A DNA stretch of 64,000 nucleotides from Enterobacter soli ATCC BAA-2102 (GCF_001654845.1 NZ_LXES01000042.1:22881-86880), one strand, 5' to 3'; positions 7,789-16,916 are shown, counted from the stretch's first letter. Made by a program: numbers and translations. The notes: generated by a model not told the origin, from the letters alone.

Positions 7789-8964
7789 ATGAGCCTGCAA
7801 AAAACCTGGGGTAACGTTTATCCGAGCGCGCTGGGAGCGATGTTGCTCTCCCTGCTGCTCGTCGGATGTGATAACAGCGTCGCGCAAAACGCCGCGCCAC
7901 CTGCGCCCACTGTCAGTGCCGCTGACGTGGTCGTGAAATCTATTAGCCAGTGGGATAGTTTTAACGGCCGGATTGAAGCGGTGGAAAGCGTTCAGCTGCG
8001 TCCACGCGTTTCCGGTTATATCGATAAAGTGAATTATGCCGACGGCCAGGAAGTGAAAAAGGGCGAGGTGCTGTTCACCATTGATGACCGAACCTATCGT
8101 GCGGCGCTGGAACAGGCACAGGCGAACCTGGCGAGAGCCAAAACCCAGGCCAGCCTGGCGCAAAGTGAGGCAAACCGTACCGATAAACTGGTCAATACCA
8201 ACGTGGTTTCCCGTGAAGAGTGGGAGCAGCGTCGTTCGGCCGCCACTCAGGCGCAGGCCGATATTCGCGCCGCACAGGCAGCGGTTGATGCCGCACAGCT
8301 CAACCTGGATTTCACCAAAGTCACCGCACCTATCGACGGCCGTGCCAGCCGTGCGCTGATCACCAGCGGCAACCTGGTCACTGCGGGCGACACTGCCAGC
8401 GTGCTCACCACGCTGGTCTCGCAGAAAACGGTTTACGTTTACTTTGACGTGGATGAGTCGACCTACCTTCACTATCAAAATCTGGCCCGCAGCGGGCAAG
8501 GGGCGTCCAGTAATCACATGGCGCTTCCCGTTGAGATTGGCCTGACGGGCGAAGAGGGTTATCCCCATCAGGGCAAAGTGGACTTCCTTGATAATCAGCT
8601 CACGCCAAGTACCGGCACGATCCGTATGCGCGCGCTGCTGGATAACGCGCAGCGGCAGTTCACGCCGGGTCTGTTTGCCCGCGTACGCCTGCCGGGCAGT
8701 GCGGAATTCAAAGCCACGCTTATCGACGACAAAGCCGTGCTGACCGATCAGGATCGTAAATACGTGTATATCGTGGATAAAGAGGGGAAGGCGCAGCGTC
8801 GCGACATTACGCCAGGGCGTCTGGCCGACGGTTTACGCATCGTGCGGCTGGGGCTAAATCCTGGCGATAAAGTCATCGTCGAGGGATTGCAAAAAGTGTT
8901 TATGCCGGGGATGCCGGTTAACGCGAAAACCGTTGCCATGACCGCCAACGCCGCCCTTAACTGA
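7789..8964 (+). CDS. oqxA: OqxA, RND multidrug efflux periplasmic adaptor lipoprotein
   Basis: Membrane fusion protein that links the OqxB pump to an outer-membrane channel such as TolC. It has 391 residues from MSLQKTWG, the known OqxA start and length; an upstream in-frame ATG at 7699 is ignored. A signal segment ends in the lipobox LLVGC. Next come the lipoyl-like half (ESVQLRPRVSGYIDKV), a Gln/Ala-rich coiled-coil hairpin at about 100-165, and the beta-barrel (PIDGRASRALITSGNLV). It is followed at 23 bases by oqxB. Known substrates of OqxAB include quinolones, quinoxalines, chloramphenicol and nitrofurantoin. Confidence 0.96.
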   Translation: MSLQKTWGNVYPSALGAMLLSLLLVGCDNSVAQNAAPPAPTVSAADVVVKSISQWDSFNGRIEAVESVQLRPRVSGYIDKVNYADGQEVKKGEVLFTIDDRTYRAALEQAQANLARAKTQASLAQSEANRTDKLVNTNVVSREEWEQRRSAATQAQADIRAAQAAVDAAQLNLDFTKVTAPIDGRASRALITSGNLVTAGDTASVLTTLVSQKTVYVYFDVDESTYLHYQNLARSGQGASSNHMALPVEIGLTGEEGYPHQGKVDFLDNQLTPSTGTIRMRALLDNAQRQFTPGLFARVRLPGSAEFKATLIDDKAVLTDQDRKYVYIVDKEGKAQRRDITPGRLADGLRIVRLGLNPGDKVIVEGLQKVFMPGMPVNAKTVAMTANAALN

Positions 8965-8987
8965 TCCCTTACCTGAGAATCCAACCC

Positions 8988-11900
8988 ATGGACTTTTCCC
9001 GTTTTTTCATCGACAGGCCGATTTTTGCCGCCGTACTGTCGATTCTGATTTTTATCACAGGGTTGATCGCCATCCCGCTGTTGCCGGTGAGCGAATATCC
9101 TGACGTCGTGCCGCCAAGCGTGCAGGTACGCGCGGAGTACCCGGGCGCCAACCCGAAAGTGATTGCCGAGACCGTGGCGACGCCACTGGAAGAGGCGATC
9201 AACGGCGTTGAAAACATGATGTACATGAAATCCGTTGCGGGCTCTGACGGCGTGCTGGTGACCACCGTAACCTTCCGTCCAGGAACCGACCCGGATCAGG
9301 CGCAGGTTCAGGTGCAAAACCGGGTCGCGCAGGCTGAAGCGCGCCTGCCGGAGGATGTGCGACGTCTGGGCATTACCACCCAGAAACAGTCGCCGACGCT
9401 GACGCTGGTGGTGCATCTGTTTTCGCCCAACGGGAAATACGACTCCCTGTATATGCGCAACTACGCCACGCTGAAAGTGAAGGATGAGCTGGCGCGTCTG
9501 CCCGGTGTCGGTCAGATCCAGATTTTCGGCTCGGGTGAATACGCGATGCGCATCTGGCTGGATCCCAACAAGGTGGCGTCACGCGGGTTGACCGCTTCGG
9601 ATGTGGTCACGGCGATGCAAGAGCAGAACGTGCAGGTTTCTGCCGGGCAGCTTGGTGCTGAGCCACTGCCGAAAGAGAGCGATTTCCTGATTTCTATTAA
9701 CGCCCAGGGCCGCCTGCATACCGAAGAGGAGTTCGGCAATATTGTGCTGAAAACGGCGCAGGACGGATCGGTTGTCCGCCTGCGTGACGTGGCACGTATC
9801 GAAATGGGCTCCGGCAGCTATGCGCTGCGTTCCCAGCTGAACAATAAAGACGCGGTCGGGATTGGTATCTTCCAGTCTCCGGGGGCGAACGCCATCGATT
9901 TGTCTAACGCGGTGCGCGCTAAAATGGATGAACTGTCCACGCGCTTCCCGGCAGACATGAAGTGGGCCGCACCTTACGATCCGACGGTGTTTGTGCGCGA
10001 CTCCATCCGTGCGGTCGTGCAAACGCTACTGGAAGCGGTGGTGCTGGTCGTGCTGGTGGTGATTCTGTTCCTGCAAACCTGGCGCGCGTCGATCATTCCG
10101 CTGATCGCGGTGCCGGTATCCGTGGTGGGGACTTTCAGTATTCTCTACCTGCTGGGCTTTTCACTGAATACCCTGAGCCTGTTCGGGCTGGTTCTCGCCA
10201 TTGGTATCGTGGTGGATGACGCCATCGTGGTGGTGGAGAACGTCGAGCGAAATATCGAAGAGGGTCTTGCACCGCTTGCGGCGGCGCATCAGGCGATGCG
10301 AGAAGTGTCCGGGCCGATCATCGCGATTGCGTTGGTGCTGTGCGCGGTGTTTGTGCCGATGGCGTTTCTCTCCGGCGTTACCGGTCAATTCTACAAGCAG
10401 TTTGCGGTGACGATTGCGATTTCAACGGTGATTTCCGCCATTAACTCGCTGACGCTCTCTCCGGCGCTGGCGGCACTGCTGTTAAAACCACACGGCGCGC
10501 CGAAAGATTTTCCGACCCGGCTTATCGATCGTCTGTTCGGCTGGATCTTCCGTCCGTTTAACCGCTTTTTCCATCGCAGCTCGAACGGCTATCAGGGGCT
10601 GGTGGGGAAAACGCTCGGGCGACGCGGCGCGGTGTTTGCCGTGTATCTGCTGCTGCTTTGCGCGGCAGGCGTGATGTTTAAAGCGGTACCCGGCGGGTTT
10701 ATTCCGACGCAGGATAAGCTGTACCTGATTGGCGGCGTGAAAATGCCGGAAGGTTCATCTCTGGCGCGCACCGATGCGGTGATCCGCAAAATGAGCGAAA
10801 TCGGGATGAATACTGAAGGCGTGGACTATGCGGTCGCGTTTCCGGGGCTGAATGCGTTGCAGTTCACCAACACGCCGAACACCGGGACAGTCTTCTTTGG
10901 CCTGAAACCGTTCGATCAGCGTAAACATACTGCGGCGGAAATTAACGCTGAGATCAACGCCAAAATTGCGCAAATTCAGGAGGGCTTTGGCTTCTCCATC
11001 CTGCCGCCGCCGATTTTAGGGCTGGGTCAGGGGTCGGGTTATTCCCTGTACATTCAGGATCGCGCGGGCCTGGGCTATGGTGCGCTGCAAAACGCGGTGA
11101 ACACCATGTCCGGTGCGATTATGCAGACGCCGGGGATGCATTTCCCGATCTCAACCTATCAGGCTAACGTTCCGCAGCTGGACGTACAGGTTGACCGTGA
11201 TAAGGCGAAAGCGCAGGGCGTATCGCTGACCGATCTCTTCGGTACGCTGCAAACTTATCTGGGTTCGTCGTACGTGAATGATTTCAACCAGTTCGGGCGT
11301 ACCTGGCGCGTGATGGCCCAGGCCGACGGGCCGTTCCGCGACAGCGTGGAAGATATTGCGAATTTACGCACCCGTAATAACCAGGGCGAAATGGTGCCGA
11401 TTGGCAGCATGGTGAAAATCACGACCACCTACGGGCCGGATCCGGTTATCCGCTACAATGGCTACCCGGCAGCGGATCTGATTGGCGATGCCGACCCGCG
11501 CGTGCTCTCGTCCGCTCAGGCGATGACGCAGCTGGATGCGATGTCTAAACAAATCCTGCCAAACGGGATGAATATTGAATGGACGGACCTGAGCTTCCAG
11601 CAGGCCACGCAGGGTAATACGGCGCTGATCGTCTTCCCGGTTGCGGTGCTGCTGGCGTTCCTGGTGCTGGCGGCGCTGTATGAAAGCTGGACGCTGCCGC
11701 TGGCGGTGATCCTGATCGTTCCGATGACCATGCTGTCCGCGCTGTTTGGCGTCTGGCTGACTGGTGGCGATAACAACGTGTTCGTGCAGGTGGGGCTGGT
11801 GGTGCTGATGGGGCTGGCGTGTAAAAACGCGATCCTTATCGTGGAGTTTGCCCGCGAGCTGGAAATTCAGGGAAAAGGCATTATGGAAGCCGCGCTGGAG

Positions 11901-12140
11901 GCCTGCCGCCTGCGTTTACGTCCGATTGTGATGACCTCCATCGCCTTTATTGCCGGGACCATTCCACTGATCCTTGGCCACGGCGCGGGGGCAGAAGTGC
12001 GCGGCGTTACCGGGATCACCGTATTCTCCGGGATGCTGGGCGTGACGTTGTTTGGTCTGTTCCTGACGCCGGTGTTCTACGTGACGCTGCGTAAATTCGT
12101 GACGCGCGGCAAAGTGGCAAGAGAAGTTCTGCCTGCGTAG
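8988..12140 (+). CDS. oqxB: OqxB, RND-family multidrug efflux pump
   Basis: Inner-membrane proton/drug antiporter, 1050 residues, exactly the length of Klebsiella OqxB and very similar to it. It opens with the HAE1-RND signature FFIDRPIFAAVLSILI. The proton-relay Asp pair is in GIVVDDAIVVVENV (about 406-420) and the relay Lys in GLACKNAILIVEFA (about 945). There are 12 membrane segments with two large periplasmic loops. It works as a trimer with OqxA and an outer-membrane factor encoded elsewhere. The gene is intact and followed by a strong terminator. Confidence 0.97.
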   Translation: MDFSRFFIDRPIFAAVLSILIFITGLIAIPLLPVSEYPDVVPPSVQVRAEYPGANPKVIAETVATPLEEAINGVENMMYMKSVAGSDGVLVTTVTFRPGTDPDQAQVQVQNRVAQAEARLPEDVRRLGITTQKQSPTLTLVVHLFSPNGKYDSLYMRNYATLKVKDELARLPGVGQIQIFGSGEYAMRIWLDPNKVASRGLTASDVVTAMQEQNVQVSAGQLGAEPLPKESDFLISINAQGRLHTEEEFGNIVLKTAQDGSVVRLRDVARIEMGSGSYALRSQLNNKDAVGIGIFQSPGANAIDLSNAVRAKMDELSTRFPADMKWAAPYDPTVFVRDSIRAVVQTLLEAVVLVVLVVILFLQTWRASIIPLIAVPVSVVGTFSILYLLGFSLNTLSLFGLVLAIGIVVDDAIVVVENVERNIEEGLAPLAAAHQAMREVSGPIIAIALVLCAVFVPMAFLSGVTGQFYKQFAVTIAISTVISAINSLTLSPALAALLLKPHGAPKDFPTRLIDRLFGWIFRPFNRFFHRSSNGYQGLVGKTLGRRGAVFAVYLLLLCAAGVMFKAVPGGFIPTQDKLYLIGGVKMPEGSSLARTDAVIRKMSEIGMNTEGVDYAVAFPGLNALQFTNTPNTGTVFFGLKPFDQRKHTAAEINAEINAKIAQIQEGFGFSILPPPILGLGQGSGYSLYIQDRAGLGYGALQNAVNTMSGAIMQTPGMHFPISTYQANVPQLDVQVDRDKAKAQGVSLTDLFGTLQTYLGSSYVNDFNQFGRTWRVMAQADGPFRDSVEDIANLRTRNNQGEMVPIGSMVKITTTYGPDPVIRYNGYPAADLIGDADPRVLSSAQAMTQLDAMSKQILPNGMNIEWTDLSFQQATQGNTALIVFPVAVLLAFLVLAALYESWTLPLAVILIVPMTMLSALFGVWLTGGDNNVFVQVGLVVLMGLACKNAILIVEFARELEIQGKGIMEAALEACRLRLRPIVMTSIAFIAGTIPLILGHGAGAEVRGVTGITVFSGMLGVTLFGLFLTPVFYVTLRKFVTRGKVAREVLPA

Positions 12141-12156
12141 GAACGTCGCAGATAAT

Positions 12157-12192
12157 AAAAAACCGCCTTCACAATGAAGGCGGTTTTTTTTC
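12157..12192. terminator. Bidirectional terminator between oqxB and oqxR
   Basis: CCGCCTTC (12163-12170), loop ACAAT, GAAGGCGG (12176-12183), with A-rich sequence before and eight T after. It can stop both convergent genes. Confidence 0.92.
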
Positions 12193-12207
12193 GTAACAAG
12201 GAAAGCG

Positions 12208-12687
12208 TTAAGAGGATTTTTGATACTGAGCCATAAGCTCGGGGAGCGGATCACATCCGCTGCTGTCGGCGTTTTTGACCGCTTCCAGGGCGCTTGCCAC
12301 AGTATGGCGGGCTAATACCTCTAACGACGCCTGCTCAGCTTCTTCAGAAATCGATTTAAAGTACCAGCAGGCGTTAGCGCTGACCACACAGCGGGGCGGT
12401 ACATCAGGGCGCGACGCCCACAGCTTTTTATCTTCGATAACGGAAAGGTAGATGTCGCGCAGGGTGATCTCTTCCGGCGGGCGACCAAGATGAATTGAGC
12501 CGTTACGGCCAAGCGTTGAGACGATAATGCCGTCACGCGTGAGCGGAACCATCAATTTGCGGATGAAGCTCGGATTCGCTTCCAGGCCGTAGGCCAGAAT
12601 TGCACTCGTCGAACGTTCACCCAATTGCTCCGCCATCGCTACGCTGAGAACCATCTGCAAAGCTGTCGGGAAGCGGTAATCTAACAT
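12208..12687 (-). CDS. oqxR: OqxR, Rrf2-family repressor of oqxAB
   Basis: Transcriptional repressor of the efflux operon, 159 residues from MLDYRFPTALQ. Rrf2 winged helix-turn-helix with the helix TSAILAYGLEANPSFIRKLM and the wing residues about 40-60. Loss of OqxR function in Klebsiella raises oqxAB expression; here the frame is intact. Unlike iron-sulphur Rrf2 regulators it shows only scattered cysteines (in CVVSANAC) and no three-Cys cluster. A longer in-frame ATG start at 12816 exists but adds 43 residues unlike the family. It converges on oqxB. Confidence 0.9.
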   Translation of the reverse strand: MLDYRFPTALQMVLSVAMAEQLGERSTSAILAYGLEANPSFIRKLMVPLTRDGIIVSTLGRNGSIHLGRPPEEITLRDIYLSVIEDKKLWASRPDVPPRCVVSANACWYFKSISEEAEQASLEVLARHTVASALEAVKNADSSGCDPLPELMAQYQKSS

Positions 12688-12882
12688 TTTTCTGTCCTGG
12701 GTTGCGGTGAATCTTGTTCTTTTTGGCACCGCAGAGGTGAATAAGCAATAAACAACAATATAACAAATACGGTAATTATTTTGAAGCAATCTGCGGCATT
12801 CGTGATCGAGCATCATATTCTTTTCACGCGAACGCGCGATGCGAGGAGTTTACCGTCACCATGAGCCACCTTCTGCGGAAGT

Positions 12883-13542
12883 TCAGCTCAGAAGCCCGGC
12901 GCCGACGTTCACCGACAGACCAAGGATCGCCAGATTGAATACAAAAGAAATCACGGACTGGAGCAACGTAATTTGTCGCATGTCGGTGGTACCGGTCGCC
13001 ACATCGGCGGTTTGTGACGCCACAGCGATGGTGAAGGAAAAATAGAGGAAATCCCAGTAACCGGGTTCTTCCGGTTTTTCCGGAAAGATCATCGGCGTGA
13101 CGTTTTTACTTCGGTGTAAGTAATGGTGGTGAGCGTAATGCATGGCAAATGAAGTGGGCAATAAGGCCCAGGAAACCGCCAGCGTGGTGCCGGTCAACAG
13201 CAGATGCAGCACGCGCGGTGTTCCGGTGAGGTGCTTTAGTGAGGTCAGCTCAATCAGGATCGCCAGGATACTGACCAGGCAGCCGAGAATCATCATGCCC
13301 AGCACCAGCCCCGCGCTCTCATCCTGCATTCTGGCAATATGCGGAATATCCTTCACATCAGTGCGTAACATACGAAACCACAGAAAGAACAAATATAGCC
13401 ACGCCAGCACATTCCAGCCTATCAGCAACCGTTGCAGATATCCCTGCTCGGGGGGAAGGGCTAAAAAGCAGATGACTCCGGCCAAAATAGCAACCAGCAA
13501 ACGCATGCGCCCGTGAAAATACGTTCTGAAAGAAAAGAGCAT
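12883..13542 (-). CDS. DUF1345-family inner-membrane protein
   Basis: Predicted inner-membrane protein of 219 residues with about five to six hydrophobic segments, at about 12-30, 38-56, 77-97, 110-130 and 165-215. The DUF1345 pattern HYAHHHY ... PGYWDFLYFSFTIAVASQTAD followed by TTDMRQITLLQSVISF is visible. The C-terminal part resembles a pore-and-helix arrangement of two-helix ion channels, but no function is established. It stands alone. Confidence 0.83.
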   Translation of the reverse strand: MLFSFRTYFHGRMRLLVAILAGVICFLALPPEQGYLQRLLIGWNVLAWLYLFFLWFRMLRTDVKDIPHIARMQDESAGLVLGMMILGCLVSILAILIELTSLKHLTGTPRVLHLLLTGTTLAVSWALLPTSFAMHYAHHHYLHRSKNVTPMIFPEKPEEPGYWDFLYFSFTIAVASQTADVATGTTDMRQITLLQSVISFVFNLAILGLSVNVGAGLLS

Positions 13543-13604
13543 GATGTGAGTGTATTAGCGAAGGGACGATAGATTAACTATAGACACCCGTTGACGATTT
13601 GAAC

Positions 13605-13672
13605 GTCCCGCGGTGGCACAAATCCGCTTCCAGGCACAGCACGGCCGGCTTTGAGCGAGAAGCGGCCATTAT
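13605..13672. repeat. Dispersed intergenic repeat, copy A (diverged)
   Basis: Contains CCGCTTCCAGGCACAGC and GCTTTGAGCGAGAAGCGGCCATT, diverged relatives of the repeat family found also near 16.5, 17.9, 18.6, 24.0, 25.6 and 30.9 kb. The second part can fold into a short hairpin. No coding potential. Confidence 0.55.
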
Positions 13673-13716
13673 CTCTTGCTTACTCATCAATAAAATGAAC
13701 ACAAGTAAACATAACT

Positions 13717-13736
13717 CTGCATGATCTATCATGCAG
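13717..13736. promoter_or_regulatory. Perfect 20-bp inverted repeat upstream of the HAD gene
   Basis: CTGCATGAT-CT-ATCATGCAG is a perfect inverted repeat 85 bases before the HAD phosphatase start. It is a likely operator; the convergent DeoR-type regulator is one candidate ligand. Confidence 0.5.
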
Positions 13737-13820
13737 TGATACTTTGATTTACGTAACGTTTAAGCGCTCAGATTTATGTGTTCAAAACGACTATTGATGA
13801 CCAGGCAGTCAGGAGGAAGC

Positions 13821-14621
13821 ATGATAAAACTGATTATTACGGATCTTGATGGCACATTTTTAAACAGCCATGGGGACTATGACCGTGATTTATTTGCCAA
13901 AACGTGGGCGAATATGTTGTCCAACGGGGTGCATTTTGCTGCATGTACCGGCAAGCAATGCGAGCGGGTGGAAGAGCTTTTCGGGGAATTAAGTAAAGAC
14001 ATCTGGATAGTGGGCGATAGCGCTACACGCATCAAACATAAGGGTAATTTTGCCTTTCAGTCACTGATAGATAATGCGACAGGCAAGGCAATCATTAACA
14101 CGCTAGAGGAAGTGAGCTCCACGCATGTCATTATTGCCTGTACTCCGGAAGGCGCGATTGTTCGCTCTGATGTTCCCCAGCATCTAAAGGATAAAGTCAG
14201 ACGCTCCTATGCCCGCATGCTAGAGACCGTGGACTTTAACAGGGTCGACAGTGATTTTGTCAAAATCACTGTTTTTGATGAGGAAGGAAATTGCCCGCAA
14301 ACTCGCCCGCACTTGAGTCCGTTTGAGGATGATGTGTACATCGTAGTGTCTGAAGCCTCATGGATCGATATTGCCGGTTATGGCGTGCACAAGGGAAGCA
14401 CCGTACAAAAACTTCAGGAAATCCTGAATGTCAGTCCGGCAGAAACAATGGCCTTTGGTGACGGCTACAACGATCTGGAGCTTCTGGCCCAGGCAGAATA
14501 TAGCTTTGCCATGCGAAACGCTTTTGAAGAGGTAAAGCACGCGGCGCGTTTTGTCACCGGAACCAACGATGACAGTGCGGTAATGGAAACCATCAACCGC
14601 CTGCTTGCACTACAATCCTGA
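13821..14621 (+). CDS. Cof-type HAD-superfamily phosphatase
   Basis: Cytosolic sugar-phosphate-type phosphatase of 266 residues. HAD motif I is IITDLDGTFL with the catalytic Asp pair, and motif IV is FGDGYNDLELLAQAEYSFAM. The cap insertion between them is of the Cof (type IIB) class. The start at 13821 is chosen for its AGGAGG ribosome site and because the family begins MIKLI; an upstream ATG at 13776 is in frame but lacks one. It converges with a DeoR regulator, a class that commonly controls sugar-phosphate metabolism. The substrate is unknown. Confidence 0.86.
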   Translation: MIKLIITDLDGTFLNSHGDYDRDLFAKTWANMLSNGVHFAACTGKQCERVEELFGELSKDIWIVGDSATRIKHKGNFAFQSLIDNATGKAIINTLEEVSSTHVIIACTPEGAIVRSDVPQHLKDKVRRSYARMLETVDFNRVDSDFVKITVFDEEGNCPQTRPHLSPFEDDVYIVVSEASWIDIAGYGVHKGSTVQKLQEILNVSPAETMAFGDGYNDLELLAQAEYSFAMRNAFEEVKHAARFVTGTNDDSAVMETINRLLALQS

Positions 14622-14632
14622 CGGGAATGAAA

Positions 14633-14657
14633 GGGAAGGCTTAACACATGCCTTCCC
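14633..14657. terminator. Hairpin between convergent HAD and DeoR genes
   Basis: GGGAAGGC, nine-base loop, GCCTTCCC. There is no clear T run on either side, so it is a weak intrinsic terminator at best, but it is the only hairpin between the two convergent genes. Confidence 0.45.
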
Positions 14658-14673
14658 GAAGATTGGGTGCATA

Positions 14674-15438
14674 TCAGCCTGCAATTTCCAGCCGTATATT
14701 TGTATGCGCAAGAGAGCTTGTATCCGTTTGGCTGCTTGCCACGACGACATCAAGATCCTCACATGAAGCGACTTTATACCGGGCGACCTGAGGCATTTTA
14801 TCCGCAATGACAGCGGCGATAACCTCATTGCTCTGGCGCATCACTTCTTTTTTGAAGCAGGCATCCTCATAGTAAACAGCCGTCAGCCCTGCCTGAAGGT
14901 CTAATCCGCAGACGCCGATAAACATCTGATCAAACAACATCTCCCTGACGTGATTAAGCGGCTCTGACCCCAGAATGCTTCCGGTCTGTGAATTGAGTTT
15001 TCCGCCCAGCATAATAACTTCCCCCTGCTTGCGTCCGCTCAGGGCCGCTGCTATTTGTGGGGAATTTGTCACGATAGTGAGATCGTAATCCTCAGGAATG
15101 AAGCTGACCATAGCAAGATACGTCGACCCCCCATCTATAAAGATACAGGTTCCGGGTCTGATCAGTTCCGCACAACGCCTTGCCACCCCTGACTTTTCCT
15201 CAATGCTGTGCATAACCCGCGTTTCAAAGCTTGCGGATTGTTTGAACTGGCTGACAGCCCCCCCGTAGACCTTTTTACACATCCCCTTGCGGACCATCGC
15301 CTGCAAATCTCTGCGTATCGTGTGTTCAGACACGCCCAGCTGGCGGGCAATATCAGCGCCAATCACCCGACCGGTCTGCTGCAGAATCTGGTAAATCACT
15401 TCCTGCCTCTGTTCAGGCAGGGCGTCATAATCAATCAT
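14674..15438 (-). CDS. DeoR/GlpR-family transcriptional regulator
   Basis: Repressor-type regulator of 254 residues: DeoR helix-turn-helix at about 22-50 (GADIARQLGVSEHTIRRDLQ) and the DeoR C-terminal sensor domain (IFIDGGSTYLAM, LTIVTNSPQIAAAL, IMLGGKLNSQTGSILG), which binds a phosphorylated sugar in characterised members. Its neighbours are a HAD phosphatase, a decayed acetyltransferase and a phosphoribosyltransferase. They look like a small carbohydrate or nucleoside locus that has partly decayed. The inducer is unknown. Confidence 0.88.
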   Translation of the reverse strand: MIDYDALPEQRQEVIYQILQQTGRVIGADIARQLGVSEHTIRRDLQAMVRKGMCKKVYGGAVSQFKQSASFETRVMHSIEEKSGVARRCAELIRPGTCIFIDGGSTYLAMVSFIPEDYDLTIVTNSPQIAAALSGRKQGEVIMLGGKLNSQTGSILGSEPLNHVREMLFDQMFIGVCGLDLQAGLTAVYYEDACFKKEVMRQSNEVIAAVIADKMPQVARYKVASCEDLDVVVASSQTDTSSLAHTNIRLEIAG

Positions 15439-15569
15439 TCTATACTCTCAAAATAAACGTAAAATTGCATAAGTGTACACAATGAAGCATAGTGGGTCTG
15501 TGAATATCATACACGTGTGATGTACCGGGCAGGTATCTTTTGACCATGTTGATCGGGAGAGCGGGAAAA

Positions 15570-15713
15570 ATGTGTGCGCCAGTATGTATGAAAAGACTTG
15601 AGCAATACGCTGTGAACCTGGAAAAACTCAGTTCCGCGTGGTTTGAGACTCATAAACATAACGCATTATCAGCAATGCTTGTTCTCTATTTCAAAGAGGC
15701 ACGAAGCGATTGA
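15570..15713 (+). CDS. Possible 47-residue small protein
   Basis: A short open frame from ATG 15570 to TGA 15713 with GGGAGAGCGGG about 8 bases before the start. The peptide has a plausible helical middle (MKRLEQYAVNLEKLSSAWFE). I do not recognise it. It lies in an otherwise non-coding 500-base stretch beside a pseudogene, so it may be a remnant or chance. Confidence 0.25.
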   Translation: MCAPVCMKRLEQYAVNLEKLSSAWFETHKHNALSAMLVLYFKEARSD

Positions 15714-15767
15714 GCTGATATTTTCACGAAGCATCGCCCGCCGATGATACGTTGAATTCAGAGGAAA

Positions 15768-15922
15768 CCAATCGGCGACCGCGTCTGGGTTGGAGGTGAA
15801 TCGGTCATTCTTCCGGGAGTGAAGATCGGCAATGATGTTGTTATTGCCGCAGGGAGCGTTGTGACCCGTGATATTCCGGACAGGGCTATAGCCGGTGGGG
15901 GCCCGCCAGAGTGTCAAAATAG
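15768..15922 (+). pseudogene. Remnant of a hexapeptide-repeat O-acetyltransferase (LacA/Maa type)
   Basis: Translation reads [20 protein letters not shown] and continues with [19 protein letters not shown]. This is the C-terminal left-handed beta-helix of maltose/galactoside acetyltransferases. The first two thirds of the protein are missing and no start codon fits. At about 15897 the frame must shift to read the expected PARV ending, which then stops at TAG 15920. It is a 5'-truncated, frameshifted relic of a sugar acetyltransferase, consistent with a decayed sugar locus beside the DeoR regulator. Confidence 0.8.
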
Positions 15923-15946
15923 ATTCAGTAAAGGAGAGTGACTAAA

Positions 15947-16471
15947 ATGAATCATTCGTATGCAGGAAAAATCATACTCAACGAATCCGCAATCGCGGAA
16001 GGTGTCAATCTTGTTGCCGACAGGCTTAATTCTGACTTCAGTGATGCGGTGATTATTACCGTTACACCAGGAGGGATATTCCTCACCGCTGACTTAACCA
16101 GAAAGCTGAAATTTGATGTTGAAATGGATTATATTTCTTGCCCGCACACACCTGGAGAGCGCAATAACGCGTCAGAGATTGTCTTCCATAATAACATCGG
16201 CATTGAAGGACGAAATGTGATTGTTATCGATGACGCGATCGAATCCGGGGGGACAATGAAACGGCTTGTTGAACACCTTAACGAAAAATATAACCCACAG
16301 TCAGTCTCGGTTGCCGTGCTTTTCGTAAAACCCGGCCGCATATCCATTCCTGCGCGCTGTTATTACGCTTATGAAATGGAGAATGATGATCTGCTGATAG
16401 GCTACGGCATGCCCTGGCAGAACAAGTTCCGTAATTTGTCTTGTGTATCTCAGTTGATCAAAGATAACTGA
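15947..16471 (+). CDS. Phosphoribosyltransferase, hypoxanthine-phosphoribosyltransferase-like
   Basis: Type I phosphoribosyltransferase of 174 residues. The PRPP-binding motif VIVIDDAIESGGTM (about 91-104) carries the Asp-Asp pair, and the flexible-loop region and TPGGIFLTADL near residue 40 fit the Hpt/HGPRT group. It is not the normal core hpt gene, and several catalytic-region residues differ from the E. coli protein, so the base it uses is uncertain. ATG 15947 was chosen: AAGGAG is 10 bases upstream, while the in-frame GTG at 15938 sits directly on that site. It follows the acetyltransferase relic. Confidence 0.75.
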   Translation: MNHSYAGKIILNESAIAEGVNLVADRLNSDFSDAVIITVTPGGIFLTADLTRKLKFDVEMDYISCPHTPGERNNASEIVFHNNIGIEGRNVIVIDDAIESGGTMKRLVEHLNEKYNPQSVSVAVLFVKPGRISIPARCYYAYEMENDDLLIGYGMPWQNKFRNLSCVSQLIKDN

Positions 16472-16496
16472 GCAATTTTCTGGTCAAAACTAGCAA

Positions 16497-16645
16497 CGTC
16501 CGCTCATGGCACGGAGCGGACGAGCTAACTAAGCAGTAGATCCGCTTCGATCGAGAAGCGAACATAATTATTGCCGCTTATAGGGCACTCAAATACCAAT
16601 CTTGGGTGTGGTGATTCCGTGAGCCGTAGGATACATTCAGGATTG
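16497..16645. repeat. Dispersed intergenic repeat, copy B (long form)
   Basis: Begins with GTCCGCTCATGGCACGGAGCGGAC, a self-complementary block, then a spacer, then GATCGAGAAGCGAACAT and a conserved block of about 85 bases ending in GTAGGATACATTCAGGATT. That last block recurs at 24033-24122 with only a handful of changes. No gene is evident on either strand; a minus-strand open frame across it (16578-16835) exists only because of the repeat. Confidence 0.8.
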
Positions 16646-16916
16646 TTTCGGCAAAGCGCAGTGGCCCGCCGAACACCCAATATATAATGGTGAGCGCCTT
16701 AAACGGCGTGGTCGGCTCAAGCCGGACTGGAATCGCGCATTGTTTCATCAGGTGTGGGAAAAAGAACCGATTATTTGATTTAAAGGCACAGTTTATTTCG
16801 CCACTCCATACCGATGAGACGATGCCGGAGTTCAACCGAGCCCAAGAAATAAACCTTTCCCAGGCAAGTTAAATAGTACATTCAGATAATTGATCGGTTC
16901 CTGAGGACAACAAATA

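Noticed and set aside
7714..8568. Long minus-strand frame (284 codons) across oqxA
   Set aside because: It lies antisense to the well-recognised oqxA gene, has no family features and arises from the high-GC third positions of oqxA.
12839..13045. Plus-strand frame of 68 codons opposite the DUF1345 gene
   Set aside because: Antisense to a membrane-protein gene with clear family motifs, and no recognisable product.
16578..16835. Minus-strand frame of 85 codons in the 16.5-16.9 kb gap
   Set aside because: Most of it is the dispersed repeat read in reverse. The same peptide end recurs at 24.1 kb for that reason, so it is not evidence of a gene.
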